A stretch of 64,000 nucleotides of DNA. It comes from Phytobacter diazotrophicus (GTDB lineage: Bacteria > Pseudomonadota > Gammaproteobacteria > Enterobacterales > Enterobacteriaceae). Shown here piece after piece: positions 39,937 through 50,100 of this stretch. The number at the start of each line of letters is the position of its first letter. The first letter of the stretch is position 1. The stretch is taken from contig SMDE01000001.1 of NCBI GenBank assembly GCA_004346725.1, positions 310,001 through 374,000 on the forward strand, written 5' to 3'. A program made the translations under genes and the position numbers. The notes under the pieces are model-generated. The model was not told the origin of the DNA. It did no database searches and saw only the letters and a program-made list of their open reading frames with translations.

Positions 39937-39947
39937 TTGTATGACGA
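39937..39947. promoter_or_regulatory. Possible FCD/GntR-type site upstream of the SDR gene
   Basis: TTGTATGACGA fits TNGT-N3-ACNA with one arm imperfect. It lies 23 bases before the SDR start codon. Confidence 0.35.
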
Positions 39948-40167
39948 CTATCTTTTTAGAGGTTGAATTTTCACCCTGATAAAATCAACAGTTCACCTAT
40001 AAATTTGCAACAAGGATCACAAACAGTTCCGTATGTCGATCATTTAAATGATACTAACTAATTGAATTTAAACTATTTATTTGCATTCTACTAAATGCGA
40101 TTTGATCGCTGTCACAGAATGGAACTCACAATGTTCCTCTGTAAAAGAAGCGTGATATAACAACACC

Positions 40168-40184
40168 AAGTTGTAGGACAACTT
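40168..40184. promoter_or_regulatory. FCD/GntR-type palindrome upstream of the ManD-family gene
   Basis: AAGTTGTAGGACAACTT, a perfect 17-bp palindrome with the TNGT-N3-ACNA core, 68 bases before the GTG start. The whole divergent gap 39915-40251 is otherwise AT-rich promoter DNA. Confidence 0.65.
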
Positions 40185-40251
40185 ACAAATATGCGTCATG
40201 TCATCCACAACGGTATGACATGCGGTAAATTCGCTGAGTTGAGGAGTGAAA

Positions 40252-41505
40252 GTGAGTAATCTGAAAATCACCAACGTGAAAACGATTCTGACGGCGCCAG
40301 GTGGCATTGATTTGGCGGTTGTTAAGGTTGAGACCAACGAGCCGGGGCTATATGGGTTGGGATGTGCAACATTTACCCAACGTATCTTCGCGGTAAAAAG
40401 CGCGATCGATGAGTACATGGCGCCATTCCTGATTGGCAAAGATCCAACGCGTATTGAGGATATCTGGCAATCGGGCGCGGTGAGCGGCTACTGGCGCAAT
40501 GGCCCTGTTATGAACAATGCGTTGTCCGGTGTGGACATGGCGTTGTGGGATATCAAAGGTAAGCTGGCTGGGATGCCGGTTTATGATCTGCTGGGCGGAA
40601 AATGCCGTGATGGGATCCCACTGTATTGTCACACCGACGGTGGCGATGAAGTGGAAGTGGAAGATAACATCCGTGCCAGAATGGAAGAGGGCTACCAGTA
40701 TGTTCGCTGCCAGATGGGGATGTATGGCGGCGCGGGGACCGATGACCTCAAACTGATCGCCACGCAATTGGCTCGTGCGAAGAACATTCAGCCGAAGCGT
40801 TCTCCGCGCAGCAAAACGCCCGGTATCTATTTTGATCCGGATGCCTACGCGAAAAGCGTTCCACGTCTGTTTGACCACCTGCGTAACAAGCTCGGTTTTG
40901 GTATCGAATTTATTCATGACGTGCATGAGCGCGTGACCCCGGTGACCGCCATTAATCTGGCCAAAACGCTCGAACAGTATCAGCTCTTTTATCTTGAAGA
41001 TCCGGTGGCGCCGGAAAACATTGACTGGCTGAAAATGCTGCGTCAGCAGTCTTCTACCCCCATTTCGATGGGTGAGTTGTTTGTGAATGTGAATGAGTGG
41101 AAGCCGCTTATCGATAACAAACTGATCGATTACATTCGCTGCCACGTGAGCACCATCGGCGGCATTACGCCAGCGAAGAAGCTCGCCGTCTACAGTGAAC
41201 TGAACGGTGTGCGTACCGCATGGCATGGGCCGGGCGACATTTCTCCGGTCGGGGTTTGCGCCAACATGCACCTTGATTTGAGCTCGCCGAACTTTGGTAT
41301 TCAGGAATACACCCCAATGAACGACGCGTTGCGTGATGTCTTCCCGGGATGTCCGGAGATCGATCACGGCTATGCCTACCTGAACGACAAGCCGGGTCTG
41401 GGTATCGACATTGACGAAGCCAAAGCGGCGAAATATCCATGCGAGGGGGGAATACCTTCCTGGACGATGGCGCGTACCCCTGACGGTACGTCCTCAAGAC
41501 CGTAA
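40252..41505 (+). CDS. ManD/RspA-family sugar-acid dehydratase
   Basis: A 417-residue enolase-superfamily protein of the mannonate dehydratase group. The metal and catalytic residues are in FIHDVHERVTP, FYLEDPVAPEN and ISMGELFVN, with the later His in AWHGPGDISPVG. The C-terminus reads GGIPSWTMARTPDGTSSRP, unlike the LPVAR end of E. coli RspA, which suggests the low-efficiency gluconate/mannonate dehydratase branch. I choose GTG 40252 since GAGGAG lies five bases before it; GTG 40246 is too close. Products of such enzymes are 2-keto-3-deoxygluconate. It is divergent from the IdnO/MFS/IdnD block. Confidence 0.85.
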   Translation: MSNLKITNVKTILTAPGGIDLAVVKVETNEPGLYGLGCATFTQRIFAVKSAIDEYMAPFLIGKDPTRIEDIWQSGAVSGYWRNGPVMNNALSGVDMALWDIKGKLAGMPVYDLLGGKCRDGIPLYCHTDGGDEVEVEDNIRARMEEGYQYVRCQMGMYGGAGTDDLKLIATQLARAKNIQPKRSPRSKTPGIYFDPDAYAKSVPRLFDHLRNKLGFGIEFIHDVHERVTPVTAINLAKTLEQYQLFYLEDPVAPENIDWLKMLRQQSSTPISMGELFVNVNEWKPLIDNKLIDYIRCHVSTIGGITPAKKLAVYSELNGVRTAWHGPGDISPVGVCANMHLDLSSPNFGIQEYTPMNDALRDVFPGCPEIDHGYAYLNDKPGLGIDIDEAKAAKYPCEGGIPSWTMARTPDGTSSRP

Positions 41506-41945
41506 ATGACAGCCGCCCGGCACACACTGTCGGGCTTAATACCCCCTCCTGGCTGCTGTCCCTGTCCATCAGTTCCATAAACTGTGTTTGATGTCCGGCA
41601 CTTTCTCCATCACATTTCCTTTATCATTATTCCCGAAATGGGAATTTTCTTACGCCGCCTTTTTAAAATAAGTCCTTCAATCTCCCTTGTTTGCCTATTA
41701 AAAACGGAATAATCGCCACTTTAATAAACGCCGTATATAAATAGAGGAAACTTAGATCGATTTTATCAATAATTGATCAGTATTTAAGCTTTTGCTTTTA
41801 TTGGTTTTTATTCGTGTTTTAGGAAAATGAGCATGGATCATTACGCAATTATTATCTATTTTATATAAAACACTAAAGAAATTCCCGGGCAGGTCGATGA
41901 ATATAAGAATGACCACGGATAATTACACCCGGTATCGAGGAAACG
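41506..41945. other. Gene-free stretch after the ManD-family gene
   Basis: A weak hairpin GCCCG/CGGGC (41515-41535) and another, ATTCCC/GGGAAT (41629-41645) followed by TTTT, may end the ManD transcript. The rest is AT-rich. A 13-codon frame (ATG 41827, with AGGA nearby) is present, but nothing supports its expression. The following gene has a GAGGAAACG ribosome site. Confidence 0.5.
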
Positions 41946-42371
41946 ATGAAAGCTGAACCGCAAAGTCAAGGCCACCCTTTACATCTGGATCCGCTATCCG
42001 ATGAAAATGTCCTGGTTCCGCCATTTGTAAAAACTATTGCGGTGCGGCTGTCCTGGGTAGCCGCTGGCGATGAGAGCGAGCTCTATCAACTTTTATCACG
42101 GCCTTATTATCAGGATGAGGTCAGCACTGAACATTTTGCCCAGCTTAGCGCACGTCTGCCGTTTATCGCTTCGCAGCAGGCACCCTTAGCGGTTGCGGAT
42201 TACACCATTCTGTTGGTGACGGTCTGGTTAAATATTGAAGAGTTGTACCATCGCGGAGTGGTATTGCCGGAGCAGATTATGCAGGGGCTAATGGAAAAAG
42301 CGACAACCATGCGGGCGCATGATTGTCGCGAAGAGAATCGGGAACACGGCGATATGTGTCAGCATCCATAA
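41946..42371 (+). CDS. Hypothetical protein, 141 residues
   Basis: I do not recognise this protein. It is a soluble, mostly helical sequence without signal peptide, starting ATG 41946 after GAGGAAACG. A central hydrophobic stretch (VADYTILLVTVWLNIEELYH) and a His/Cys-containing tail (AHDCREENREHGDMCQHP) stand out. Codon use is normal for the genome and the frame ends 12 bases from the convergent OxyR-like gene. Its place between the sugar-acid block and the cellulose region gives no clear hint. Confidence 0.65.
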   Translation: MKAEPQSQGHPLHLDPLSDENVLVPPFVKTIAVRLSWVAAGDESELYQLLSRPYYQDEVSTEHFAQLSARLPFIASQQAPLAVADYTILLVTVWLNIEELYHRGVVLPEQIMQGLMEKATTMRAHDCREENREHGDMCQHP

Positions 42372-42383
42372 TGCTGAGTTCTG

Positions 42384-43298
42384 CTACGCCATCACATTGA
42401 AATCGATAAAGTAGCGTTCCATATATCGTGCAATTGCGTTGCGCAGTATTTCGTATTTCTTACGCATCGGATCGCTGCGATGAAAAATCAGCACCACTTT
42501 GCGTTTTGGTTCCGGCGCGATACAGCGCAGATATTTAATGTTCTCATTATTACCATGCTGGGTGGACAGCAGCGGGAAGAAGGAGACGCCGCGGTTGAAT
42601 GCCACACCGCGACGTAATGTCTCCAGGTGCATTGCCACGAAGCGCGTATCGGGTTCCAGCTCAAACTGATAGCAATAACGCAGCACCTGGCTGTGCAGGC
42701 AGTTGCCATCATCAATCATCAGAATTTTACTGTTTTTCAGATGCCCCATATTAATATCATTAAGACGCGCCCAGGGGTGTTGGTGACTGACGCCGAGCAT
42801 TAAAGGCTCATCAAATAAAGGCAATTCTACATATTTGCTGGTGTCTTTATTGGACGTCATGATGGCGCATTTTATGGCGTCTGACTCCAGCATATTCAGC
42901 AATTGGTTGGTTTGCGCCTCATGAATTTCCAGTTCGATCTCCGGGAAATTCTCGTGGCACACGGCGTTCATGTGGGAAAACATGTAAGGCGCCAGGGTTG
43001 GAATAATGCCGATATCCAGCGTTTGCGACAGACTCTGATGATAGCTGCTGCTGGCCATATTTTTTAGCGCTTCAATTTCCCGGAGTACGACCTGGGTCTG
43101 TTCGACCAGGCGCAATCCCGTCTGCGTGAAGCGGATTTTACGGGTGGTACGCTCCAGCAGTTGCAGGCCCAGTTCGTTTTCAAGCTTACGCAATTGGGCA
43201 CTTAACGTCGGCTGGCTGACATTACATGCTTCCGCTGCGCGCTGAAAATGGCGGTATTTTGCCAGTGCGACAAGATATTCAAGGTTACGGATGTTCAT
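42384..43298 (-). CDS. OxyR-like LysR-family regulator
   Basis: A 304-residue LysR regulator closely related to OxyR. The N-terminal HTH (MNIRNLEYLVALAKYRHFQR; SQPTLSAQLRKLE) and the effector domain (IGIIPTLAPYM, HEAQTNQLL, LFDEPLML) follow OxyR throughout. Cys200 and Cys209 (DDGNCLHSQVLRYC) have the position and nine-residue spacing of OxyR Cys199 and Cys208, the peroxide-sensing disulfide pair. OxyR proper lies elsewhere in these genomes (argH-side), so this is a paralog. Start ATG 43298 matches OxyR. It lies on the same strand as and 311 bases downstream of bcsZ, so it could be separately expressed. Confidence 0.88.
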   Translation of the reverse strand: MNIRNLEYLVALAKYRHFQRAAEACNVSQPTLSAQLRKLENELGLQLLERTTRKIRFTQTGLRLVEQTQVVLREIEALKNMASSSYHQSLSQTLDIGIIPTLAPYMFSHMNAVCHENFPEIELEIHEAQTNQLLNMLESDAIKCAIMTSNKDTSKYVELPLFDEPLMLGVSHQHPWARLNDINMGHLKNSKILMIDDGNCLHSQVLRYCYQFELEPDTRFVAMHLETLRRGVAFNRGVSFFPLLSTQHGNNENIKYLRCIAPEPKRKVVLIFHRSDPMRKKYEILRNAIARYMERYFIDFNVMA

Positions 43299-43609
43299 TG
43301 ATTTCCCCGGCCCGCAGATTCCCACTCTGTTGTGGACGTACAAACACCCCTGTGATTTGCATATGACATCTTATTATTTTCAACTTTGCCATTAAGTCTC
43401 TCCCTCATGCCTGCACATGAGATGTGATTGTTTTTTTATTATTCGTTAGCGGTTGGCCTTTGTCTTGCCACCCGGATCGCCACACAACGCATCGACCAGC
43501 ACAGGCGCTTTCCTGGTCGATAAGTGTTTATTCTTTGAGGCGTCCTGCCAGAATCTAATGCTGCCCTCGTGCCTGTCGCGAGGGAGTACGGCAAATTGCC
43601 AAAACAGGT
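43299..43609. other. Gap between bcsZ and the OxyR-like gene
   Basis: Two stems are visible: CCCTCG/CGAGGG (43564-43584), a possible end of the bcs transcript, and CTCATG/CATGAG (43404-43421). No gene is seen. The promoter of the OxyR-like gene must lie here. Confidence 0.45.
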
Positions 43610-44620
43610 TTAATACCCTTTTAATGACGCGGCGAATAACGAAAGCATATGCAGAGCGGATAAATAATAACCTTCTCCCGGATGCAGGGATTTATCCATT
43701 CGTTGATAATCGCCCATCGTTAAATCACGCACCGCCAGAATACCACCGGACATGTCATAATTCGCCTGCCCGTCACCGGAAACATCCACCCAGGCGGGAG
43801 TAGCGTTGCGGCTGTAATTCGCCCAGAAATGCCGAAAGTTGTCCATTGAGTGCGGCTGTGTCTCGCTCAAACTTAAATAAAGCGGGATACGGATGGCATC
43901 ATAACTGAATCGGGCGGGCCAGTTATCGGCAGGCTCGACTTCACCACCATTTTTGACAAAAATCCAGTCGCTGGGTAACTGAGTTTTTCCAAAACGGGCT
44001 TTGCCGAGTAATGCAACGCTCGATTTACTGAGTTTTAACCAAATATCATTGTGTCGTTGCTGCCAGAAACTTTCCCACGCCGGAAAGATAAAATATGAAG
44101 GATTAATCACGTAACCCTCATCGCGGGTGAATCCTGATAAGCCAGGCAAAAGTAACGTCTGGTTGTCCTGCTCAATAATCAGGCAGTTGATCAGTGCGTC
44201 CTGAATATTCTCCGATGCGGTGAGATAACTTTGGTCATGCCATTTTTTCCCGGCCAGTAATAATGCCCAGGCGATTAACGTATCGCCATCGCTGGCGTTA
44301 TTTTCATCGGTCACTCGCTTTTCGATGGGATCATAGCGCCAGGCGAAAAGCCAAAGCGACGGTCGAAGCAGCGTGTTGCGCGTCCAGCGCCACACTTGTT
44401 CGAACGTCGCCGGGTCGTTATTCATTACCGCCAGTAACATGCCATAACCCTGCCCCTCAGAGTGGCTGATATCCCCATTCTCATGATCAACAATGCGGCC
44501 ATCTTCGTTGAGATAATTATGCTTAAACAGCGTCCAGTTATTATCCTGCGCTTGTGTTGAGAATGACATAATGGCTAATGAAAGGGATAAACAGGTCATT
44601 AACCAGGCAGTTCTTAACAT
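43610..44620 (-). CDS. bcsZ: Periplasmic endo-1,4-beta-glucanase BcsZ (GH8)
   Basis: A 336-residue family 8 glycoside hydrolase with an N-terminal signal (MLRTAWLMTCLSLSLAIMSF, cleaved near TQA-QD). The general acid Glu is in SHSEGQGYGM and the nucleophile-side Asp in NNASDGDTLIAW. BcsZ trims cellulose during export and is needed for full production. AGGAAATCTC precedes the ATG. It closes the bcs operon, after galU. Confidence 0.95.
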   Translation of the reverse strand: MLRTAWLMTCLSLSLAIMSFSTQAQDNNWTLFKHNYLNEDGRIVDHENGDISHSEGQGYGMLLAVMNNDPATFEQVWRWTRNTLLRPSLWLFAWRYDPIEKRVTDENNASDGDTLIAWALLLAGKKWHDQSYLTASENIQDALINCLIIEQDNQTLLLPGLSGFTRDEGYVINPSYFIFPAWESFWQQRHNDIWLKLSKSSVALLGKARFGKTQLPSDWIFVKNGGEVEPADNWPARFSYDAIRIPLYLSLSETQPHSMDNFRHFWANYSRNATPAWVDVSGDGQANYDMSGGILAVRDLTMGDYQRMDKSLHPGEGYYLSALHMLSLFAASLKGY

Positions 44621-44691
44621 GAGATTTCCTGTTATTGAATGAGGCTACCCGTGAAAGAAAAGATCTACGGCGTTACCGGTTGTGGAACGAA

Positions 44692-45606
44692 TTACAGTAC
44701 GGCTTCGGCCTCAGCGCGGGCCAGCACAAGCTCATCACGCAGCCAGTGGCGGAAAGTTTCGCCGGTCGCGCCATGTCGCAAACCGTACTCAACAAAGGCT
44801 TTCATGTAGCCAATTTTATCGCCACAGTCATGGGATTTACCGGTCAGGCAGTAAGCTTCAACCGGGGATTGCTCAAGCAGCATGGCAATAGCATCGGTTA
44901 ACTGAATTTCACCGCCTGCCCCGACAGGAGTTTTGTGCAACAGCGGCCAGATAGCCTTCGACAAGACATAGCGCCCCACAACGGCCATATCCGACGGCGC
45001 ATCCGCCACTTTAGGTTTCTCCACCATGCCACGCACAAGGCCAAAGCCACCTTCTGACAGGTTGTAACCGCCACAGTCGACCACGCCATAACGCGAGACA
45101 TCTTCGTGTGCCACGCGCTCAATCATTAGCTGGCTCGCGCCGGTGCTGGTGAAGCGGTTGATCATCGCGGCAAGATTGTCCTGTGCGATGTTGCACCGGC
45201 TGTCGTCAATGAGCACATCCGGCAGGACCACGATAAAATCGTTGTCGCCTATCAGCGATTCAGCACACAGCACGGCGTGGCCCAGACCTTTCGAATGCCC
45301 CTGACGGACATGCATAATCTTCATACCTGCCGGGCAAATGGTCCGCACTTCTTCCAGCAGTTGGTTTTTTACTCGTGATTCCAGAAGAGACTCCAGCTCA
45401 AAGGAGGTATCAAAATGGTTTTCGATAGCATTCTTTGAGGAGTGGGTCACCAGCACGATTTCCCGGACACCGCTGGCATAACACTCCTGCACGATATACT
45501 GGATCAGTGGCTTATCCACCACGGGTAACATCTCTTTGGGGATAGCTTTGGTGGCGGGCAACATACGCGTACCGAGGCCTGCGACCGGGATGACAGCCTT
45601 TAACAT
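44692..45606 (-). CDS. galU: UTP-glucose-1-phosphate uridylyltransferase, GalU/GalF-like
   Basis: A 304-residue nucleotidyltransferase. The signature [21 protein letters not shown] is at the N-terminus, the UDP-glucose region at [12 protein letters not shown], and [10 protein letters not shown] follows. It makes UDP-glucose, the substrate of BcsA. Start ATG 45606 has AGAGGAAAT. Enterobacteria carry galU and galF elsewhere, so this operon copy is a dedicated paralog. The symbol is given for the enzyme activity, not for orthology to chromosomal galU. Confidence 0.92.
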   Translation of the reverse strand: MLKAVIPVAGLGTRMLPATKAIPKEMLPVVDKPLIQYIVQECYASGVREIVLVTHSSKNAIENHFDTSFELESLLESRVKNQLLEEVRTICPAGMKIMHVRQGHSKGLGHAVLCAESLIGDNDFIVVLPDVLIDDSRCNIAQDNLAAMINRFTSTGASQLMIERVAHEDVSRYGVVDCGGYNLSEGGFGLVRGMVEKPKVADAPSDMAVVGRYVLSKAIWPLLHKTPVGAGGEIQLTDAIAMLLEQSPVEAYCLTGKSHDCGDKIGYMKAFVEYGLRHGATGETFRHWLRDELVLARAEAEAVL

Positions 45607-45653
45607 TCTTATTTCCTCTGGAGACAAACTCTGTTTTTGTGTGAACTTAAATA

Positions 45654-46613
45654 TCAGCACTCGAGGGTACTGATAATTCCGCCAGGCTCGGTTACTCCGG
45701 TCACCTGATAATTAATAAAATCGTCTCCGCCTTGTGCTTTAACTTTATAAAGCGCGGTGTCGGCGGCTTTTAATACCGATGAAAAATTTGGCCCATGTTC
45801 GGGATATCTGGCTACGCCAATACTGACCGATAACCCGACCGGCTGAGCCTGAGAGGTTATGGTCATGGGCTGGCGAGTTTCCTCGACAATGTGCTGTAAT
45901 AATTGTCGTCCGTCGGGCTCATCAATACCTTCGATAAAGGTCAGGGCAAATTCATCCCCCCCAAGACGACCTAACAGGGTATCTTGCGAAATACAGTTTT
46001 TCACCCGGCTAATAAAACAGCGCAGCACCTCATCGCCGGCAGCATGTCCCAGATCGTCATTGATATTTTTGAAGTTATCCAGATCAAGAATCGCCACGAA
46101 TGTGTGGGCGCCATGCGCTCTGGCGGCACGGATTTTTTTGCGGCTACGGATAAAATAGCCTTGTCGATTCAACGTCCTGGTCAGGGCGTCATTGTGCGCG
46201 CGATAGTGTAACTTCTCGCGTATGGTCATATGCCGCGTAATATCAAAGCCCAGCATCACGAAGGCGAACACTTCGCCCTGTTCATCTTTGCGCGGCGTTA
46301 ATCGGGCATCAATCCATAGTTGTTCGCCATTCTTTGTTGGCTGATAAATTTCACCGTGCCAGGTTTCACCAGTAAGCAGGATAATATTTATCGCCGTGAG
46401 TACTGACGAGGATGGTGCTTCATCCGTGGCCTGGAATAATACTTTGCCCTTAATTTCATCGCTGCTAAAACCGCTTAACTGGCAGAAATAGCGATTGGCA
46501 AAAATAATACGCCCGGCGGTATCAAAGACCAGTGAAACAAAGGCATTTTCCTCCATAAAGTGAACATCTTCGAGCTCGAGTTTTTTTCCAGCAACAATAA
46601 TTTCATTCAACAT
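45654..46613 (-). CDS. Diguanylate cyclase, PAS-GGDEF
   Basis: A 319-residue soluble protein: a PAS/PAC domain (about 20-130) and a GGDEF domain (about 140-305) with the intact active-site motif LGGDEF at 218-222. The inhibitory RxxD site upstream is not kept (SQDT in its place), so product inhibition by c-di-GMP is likely weak. I prefer ATG 46613, with AGGTG six bases before it, over GTG 46622. It lies within the cellulose operon between bcsD and galU, so it probably supplies the c-di-GMP that activates BcsA. Confidence 0.9.
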   Translation of the reverse strand: MLNEIIVAGKKLELEDVHFMEENAFVSLVFDTAGRIIFANRYFCQLSGFSSDEIKGKVLFQATDEAPSSSVLTAINIILLTGETWHGEIYQPTKNGEQLWIDARLTPRKDEQGEVFAFVMLGFDITRHMTIREKLHYRAHNDALTRTLNRQGYFIRSRKKIRAARAHGAHTFVAILDLDNFKNINDDLGHAAGDEVLRCFISRVKNCISQDTLLGRLGGDEFALTFIEGIDEPDGRQLLQHIVEETRQPMTITSQAQPVGLSVSIGVARYPEHGPNFSSVLKAADTALYKVKAQGGDDFINYQVTGVTEPGGIISTLEC

Positions 46614-46661
46614 AATGGTCACCTGACTGTCTCTGTTCAGGATGGAAATGCCTTTGCGGCG

Positions 46662-47123
46662 TTATTCGCTGATGGCGTAACGGAAAATCAATACATCTTC
46701 GGTGGCGTTATCTTTCCAGCGAACCGGAACATGGTTACCCGCCCCCTGAGAAACCAGCCACTGCGAATAGGCCCCTTCCAGCACGGTAGCACTGGCGCGG
46801 CGCCAGCCCGCTTCATCGCGATGCTCCGGCGCGTGCGGCCAGGCGCAATGCATCAGAATAAGTTCACGCTGTGCCGGGGCCATCTTGACGAATCCCCAGT
46901 TAAACAGCTCCAGTACGCGGTTGATGCTGCTCTCCAGTTCGCTCACCGTAGTGGCACGATCGATGGGATACCACTGGGCCATCATCTGTCCAATACGTCT
47001 CAGCGCTTCCGGGTCTTTGTCCGACTGCCCGTCTGAAAACTCATTGAAAAACAGATACACCAGGTCATGCCAGCCTGCCTGATAGTTGCGTTGCAAATAG
47101 GTGTCTTGGTTACTAAACATCAT
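46662..47123 (-). CDS. bcsD: Cellulose synthase subunit BcsD
   Basis: A 153-residue BcsD (AcsD) protein. In Komagataeibacter it forms a ring-like octamer that guides glucan chains into crystalline ribbons. The sequence shows the family's helical N-terminus (YLQRNYQAGWHDLVYLF) and the central GFVKMAPAQRELILMHCAWP. Two adjacent ATG codons (47123, 47120) are possible starts. It is placed 12 bases after bcsC. E. coli lacks bcsD. Confidence 0.93.
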   Translation of the reverse strand: MMFSNQDTYLQRNYQAGWHDLVYLFFNEFSDGQSDKDPEALRRIGQMMAQWYPIDRATTVSELESSINRVLELFNWGFVKMAPAQRELILMHCAWPHAPEHRDEAGWRRASATVLEGAYSQWLVSQGAGNHVPVRWKDNATEDVLIFRYAISE

Positions 47124-47135
47124 TCATCCCACGGG

Positions 47136-50100
47136 TTATTTGTTTTGGTCGACAAAATATTTAAAATAAAACAACGCTTTACCTTCGTTATAACTGCCGA
47201 AAGTGTCATATCCCAGATTGGCGCCGAGCGCCACGTTGTCGCTCAGGCGATAGCGTGCGTCGACGCCCAACGTATAGCCCACACCGTTTTTCGCGGAGGC
47301 TTTGTACACCGAATCCACGTTGTCGACGGTACTGGCCAGGCTATTCAGTTGTGACTGCAAAGTGCTGTGGCCGGGGAAGTAGTCACTCTGATCCTGTCGC
47401 CAGGATTGATACCCCACCGCGCCATTCAGCGTCAGGTCCCATTTATCTATCTTGCGTGTCAGGGTGACGGGCAGCGAGACCGCCATATAGTTTTGCGGAC
47501 TGAAATAGCCGCCCTGACCGAGGCTGTAGTTACTCAGGTTGCGGTCAAAGTCCATGTAGTTGACGTTGACGCCCATCTTGAGTTCGCTTTCTGTGGTGCG
47601 GAACAGGCGTAAATAGCTGCCTGCCAGCGCGTTGACCGAGTGGTTGGTTGGCACGTTTTCGCCAATCCAGGTATCAAAGCCCAGACGGGCATATAAACCC
47701 ACAAGATCGTTATCCCACGCGTACTGGGCCGAGACGCCGTTACGGGTGACCGCCCCCCAGCTTTCGCCGGTGGTTTTATCTTTCGCACCGACATACGAGA
47801 GCAGGCTATCGGTGACCGCACGGCGCTCAGCTTTCAAATCGAGTGAGCTGTTGCGCGACAGTTTCGGCATCCACTCGACACCGCCGACCAGGCGGGTGAA
47901 CTCACCGCCGGTTGGCGTATTGCCGATATCCAGTTTGTAGCTGTCGCCGGTCAGGCTCAGGTTGGTCTCCATACCGTTTGCCTGTTGGCCGCTCTGGGCG
48001 TCCGCATCGGTTGATGTGGTGGTCGTGGTTGTACTTGCGGCGGCAGCCAGTTTGGTGGCATGCGTGATCTGACCCGAACCAAAGCGGTTTGCCGAGTTGC
48101 CGGACATCTCTCCGGCATTCAATGAGACCGGCGAGACGTTCAGGCTCAGACGGGCGCTATCGGTTATCGTGCCGGAAATCGTTAGCGGCGCTTTCACCTC
48201 GTCCAGTGCGCCAAGGCCAGACTCACCGCTACGGGTGCGCAGTGACACACCGCCACCTGTCCAGGTCGCGGTCTTGTCCTGCAGATCCTGCATCATGTTA
48301 TTAATGCTGGTCATTGCGGTCTGTTGTGCCTGCTGCGTGGGGGAGGGGAGGGAGACCACGTCGCTTATCACGTCGCTTTCATCTTCCTCTGTACCCTGTT
48401 GCAGACGCCACTGTGCGGTACGCAACAGCGACATTGCCCGTTGATTTTCACCGTTTGCGGCCGCCACTCTCGCGGCCAGCATCATGTAATCTGCATCCTG
48501 CGATGGTTCCAGCGCGCTAAACGCTCGGCGGGCGGCATCATGGTCATTACGTGCCAGCGCCAGGTTGACGATCCCGGTTAACGCCTGCTTGTCGCGTGGC
48601 GATTTGCGCAGCACGAACGTGTAAATCTCATCGGCTTTATCGTCCATATGATCGGACTGATACACCCGCGCCATCGCCAGTAACAAATCGGTATTAGCCG
48701 GGTTGGCGCGCAGGGCGGGCATCACCAGGTTCCAGGCGGCATCGGGTTTGCCTTTTTCGCGTAACCGGTCGGCGCGGGCAATGACGCTGGCGATACGAAT
48801 ATTCTCGATCTCTTGCTGGCTGGCGCTGTTTTGCAGCACCGGCGAGTTAAGCACGCTTTCTGCTTCCGCAAAGCGTCCGGCCTGGTTCAGCACGCGGATT
48901 TGCCCGGCATAGTCGGCCAGGGTTCCATGTAGCCCCTGAGCCTGGTTTTCACGAACCAGTTGCAGGGCAAGCGGCGTATCCCCGGCCTGCATCATCAACT
49001 GAGCGTAACGGCCAAGATCGACAGGCGTTTGCGGCGGCGTACGTTCCAGCGATCGCAGGGAGTTGCGGGCGGCCTGTGTATTACCCTGACGCAGATAGTT
49101 CTGGGCGATATCCATTTGCAGGTTGCTCTGGACGCGGCTGTTGAGCGCCGTCATGTCAGCGCTGAATGTCGCACGTGGGACCTGCGAAAGCAGGCTCTGG
49201 CTTTTCGACCAGTCGTTATCCTCGGCGGCATATACCGCGGCGGCATACAGCGCTTCATTACGCTTGTCGGCACGTTGCGCCACGCTTGCCATCAGCGTGG
49301 CGGCCTGCTGTTTCTGCCCGGCTTTACGCAACTGACGGGCATAATCGAGTTGCAGCCAGACGTTTTGCGGGTATTTGCCGCTGGCAGCCTGCAGGATCTG
49401 CATGGCTTTCGACCCATTGCCCGACTGCAATGCAGCCTGCGCGGCTTTACGCTCGTCATCACCGTTATCGCCAAAGGTGGCGTAGCGGGTTCGCAGACTG
49501 GCGGGCAGCGTGCGTAGGATCTGCTCGGCTTCGGTCTGTTTGTTTTGCTGACGCAGTACCCACATCAGGCCGGTGCGGACATCGGTATTTTGCGGGTTAT
49601 CCGCCAGCAACTGGCGATAGACCTGCTCCGATTCCGCCGGTTTACCCTGACGGCGCAAAATGTCGGCGCGTAGCATATCTGCTGCCTGACGCTGGCGGGA
49701 GTCGCTGCTGACGCTGGTGTCCAGGCTGGCGAGTGCGTCGGCATAGCGTCCCTTCTGATTCAGGCTGCGGGCCTCGTTTAGCGAGGCGTAGAACCGCGCA
49801 TTGTCGGCATCCTTCGCCCACTGCAGGCTGTTTTCGTTGTTGCTATTTTCCTGTGATGCGCGGCGCAGATACTTTTGGGCATCCGCAAAGCGGCTCTGGC
49901 GCAGCGCCACATAGCCCATTCCGGCGAGCGCGTTGCCATTGCTGGCCTGCCCCTGCAAAACCTGGGCGAATTTGTCCTTCGCTGAATCGAGATCGCCGCT
50001 GTTCAACGCATCAAAACCGGATTTGGTCGCATCCCCTTCCACGCTCTTGCGGTAGTGGTCCATCGGCGCGTTATCTTCCGGGTGTCGCTGAGCATAACTG

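Noticed and set aside
41827..41868. 13-codon leader-peptide-like frame before the 141-residue gene
   Set aside because: A weak AGGA is nearby, but no attenuator structure or codon run supports a leader peptide.
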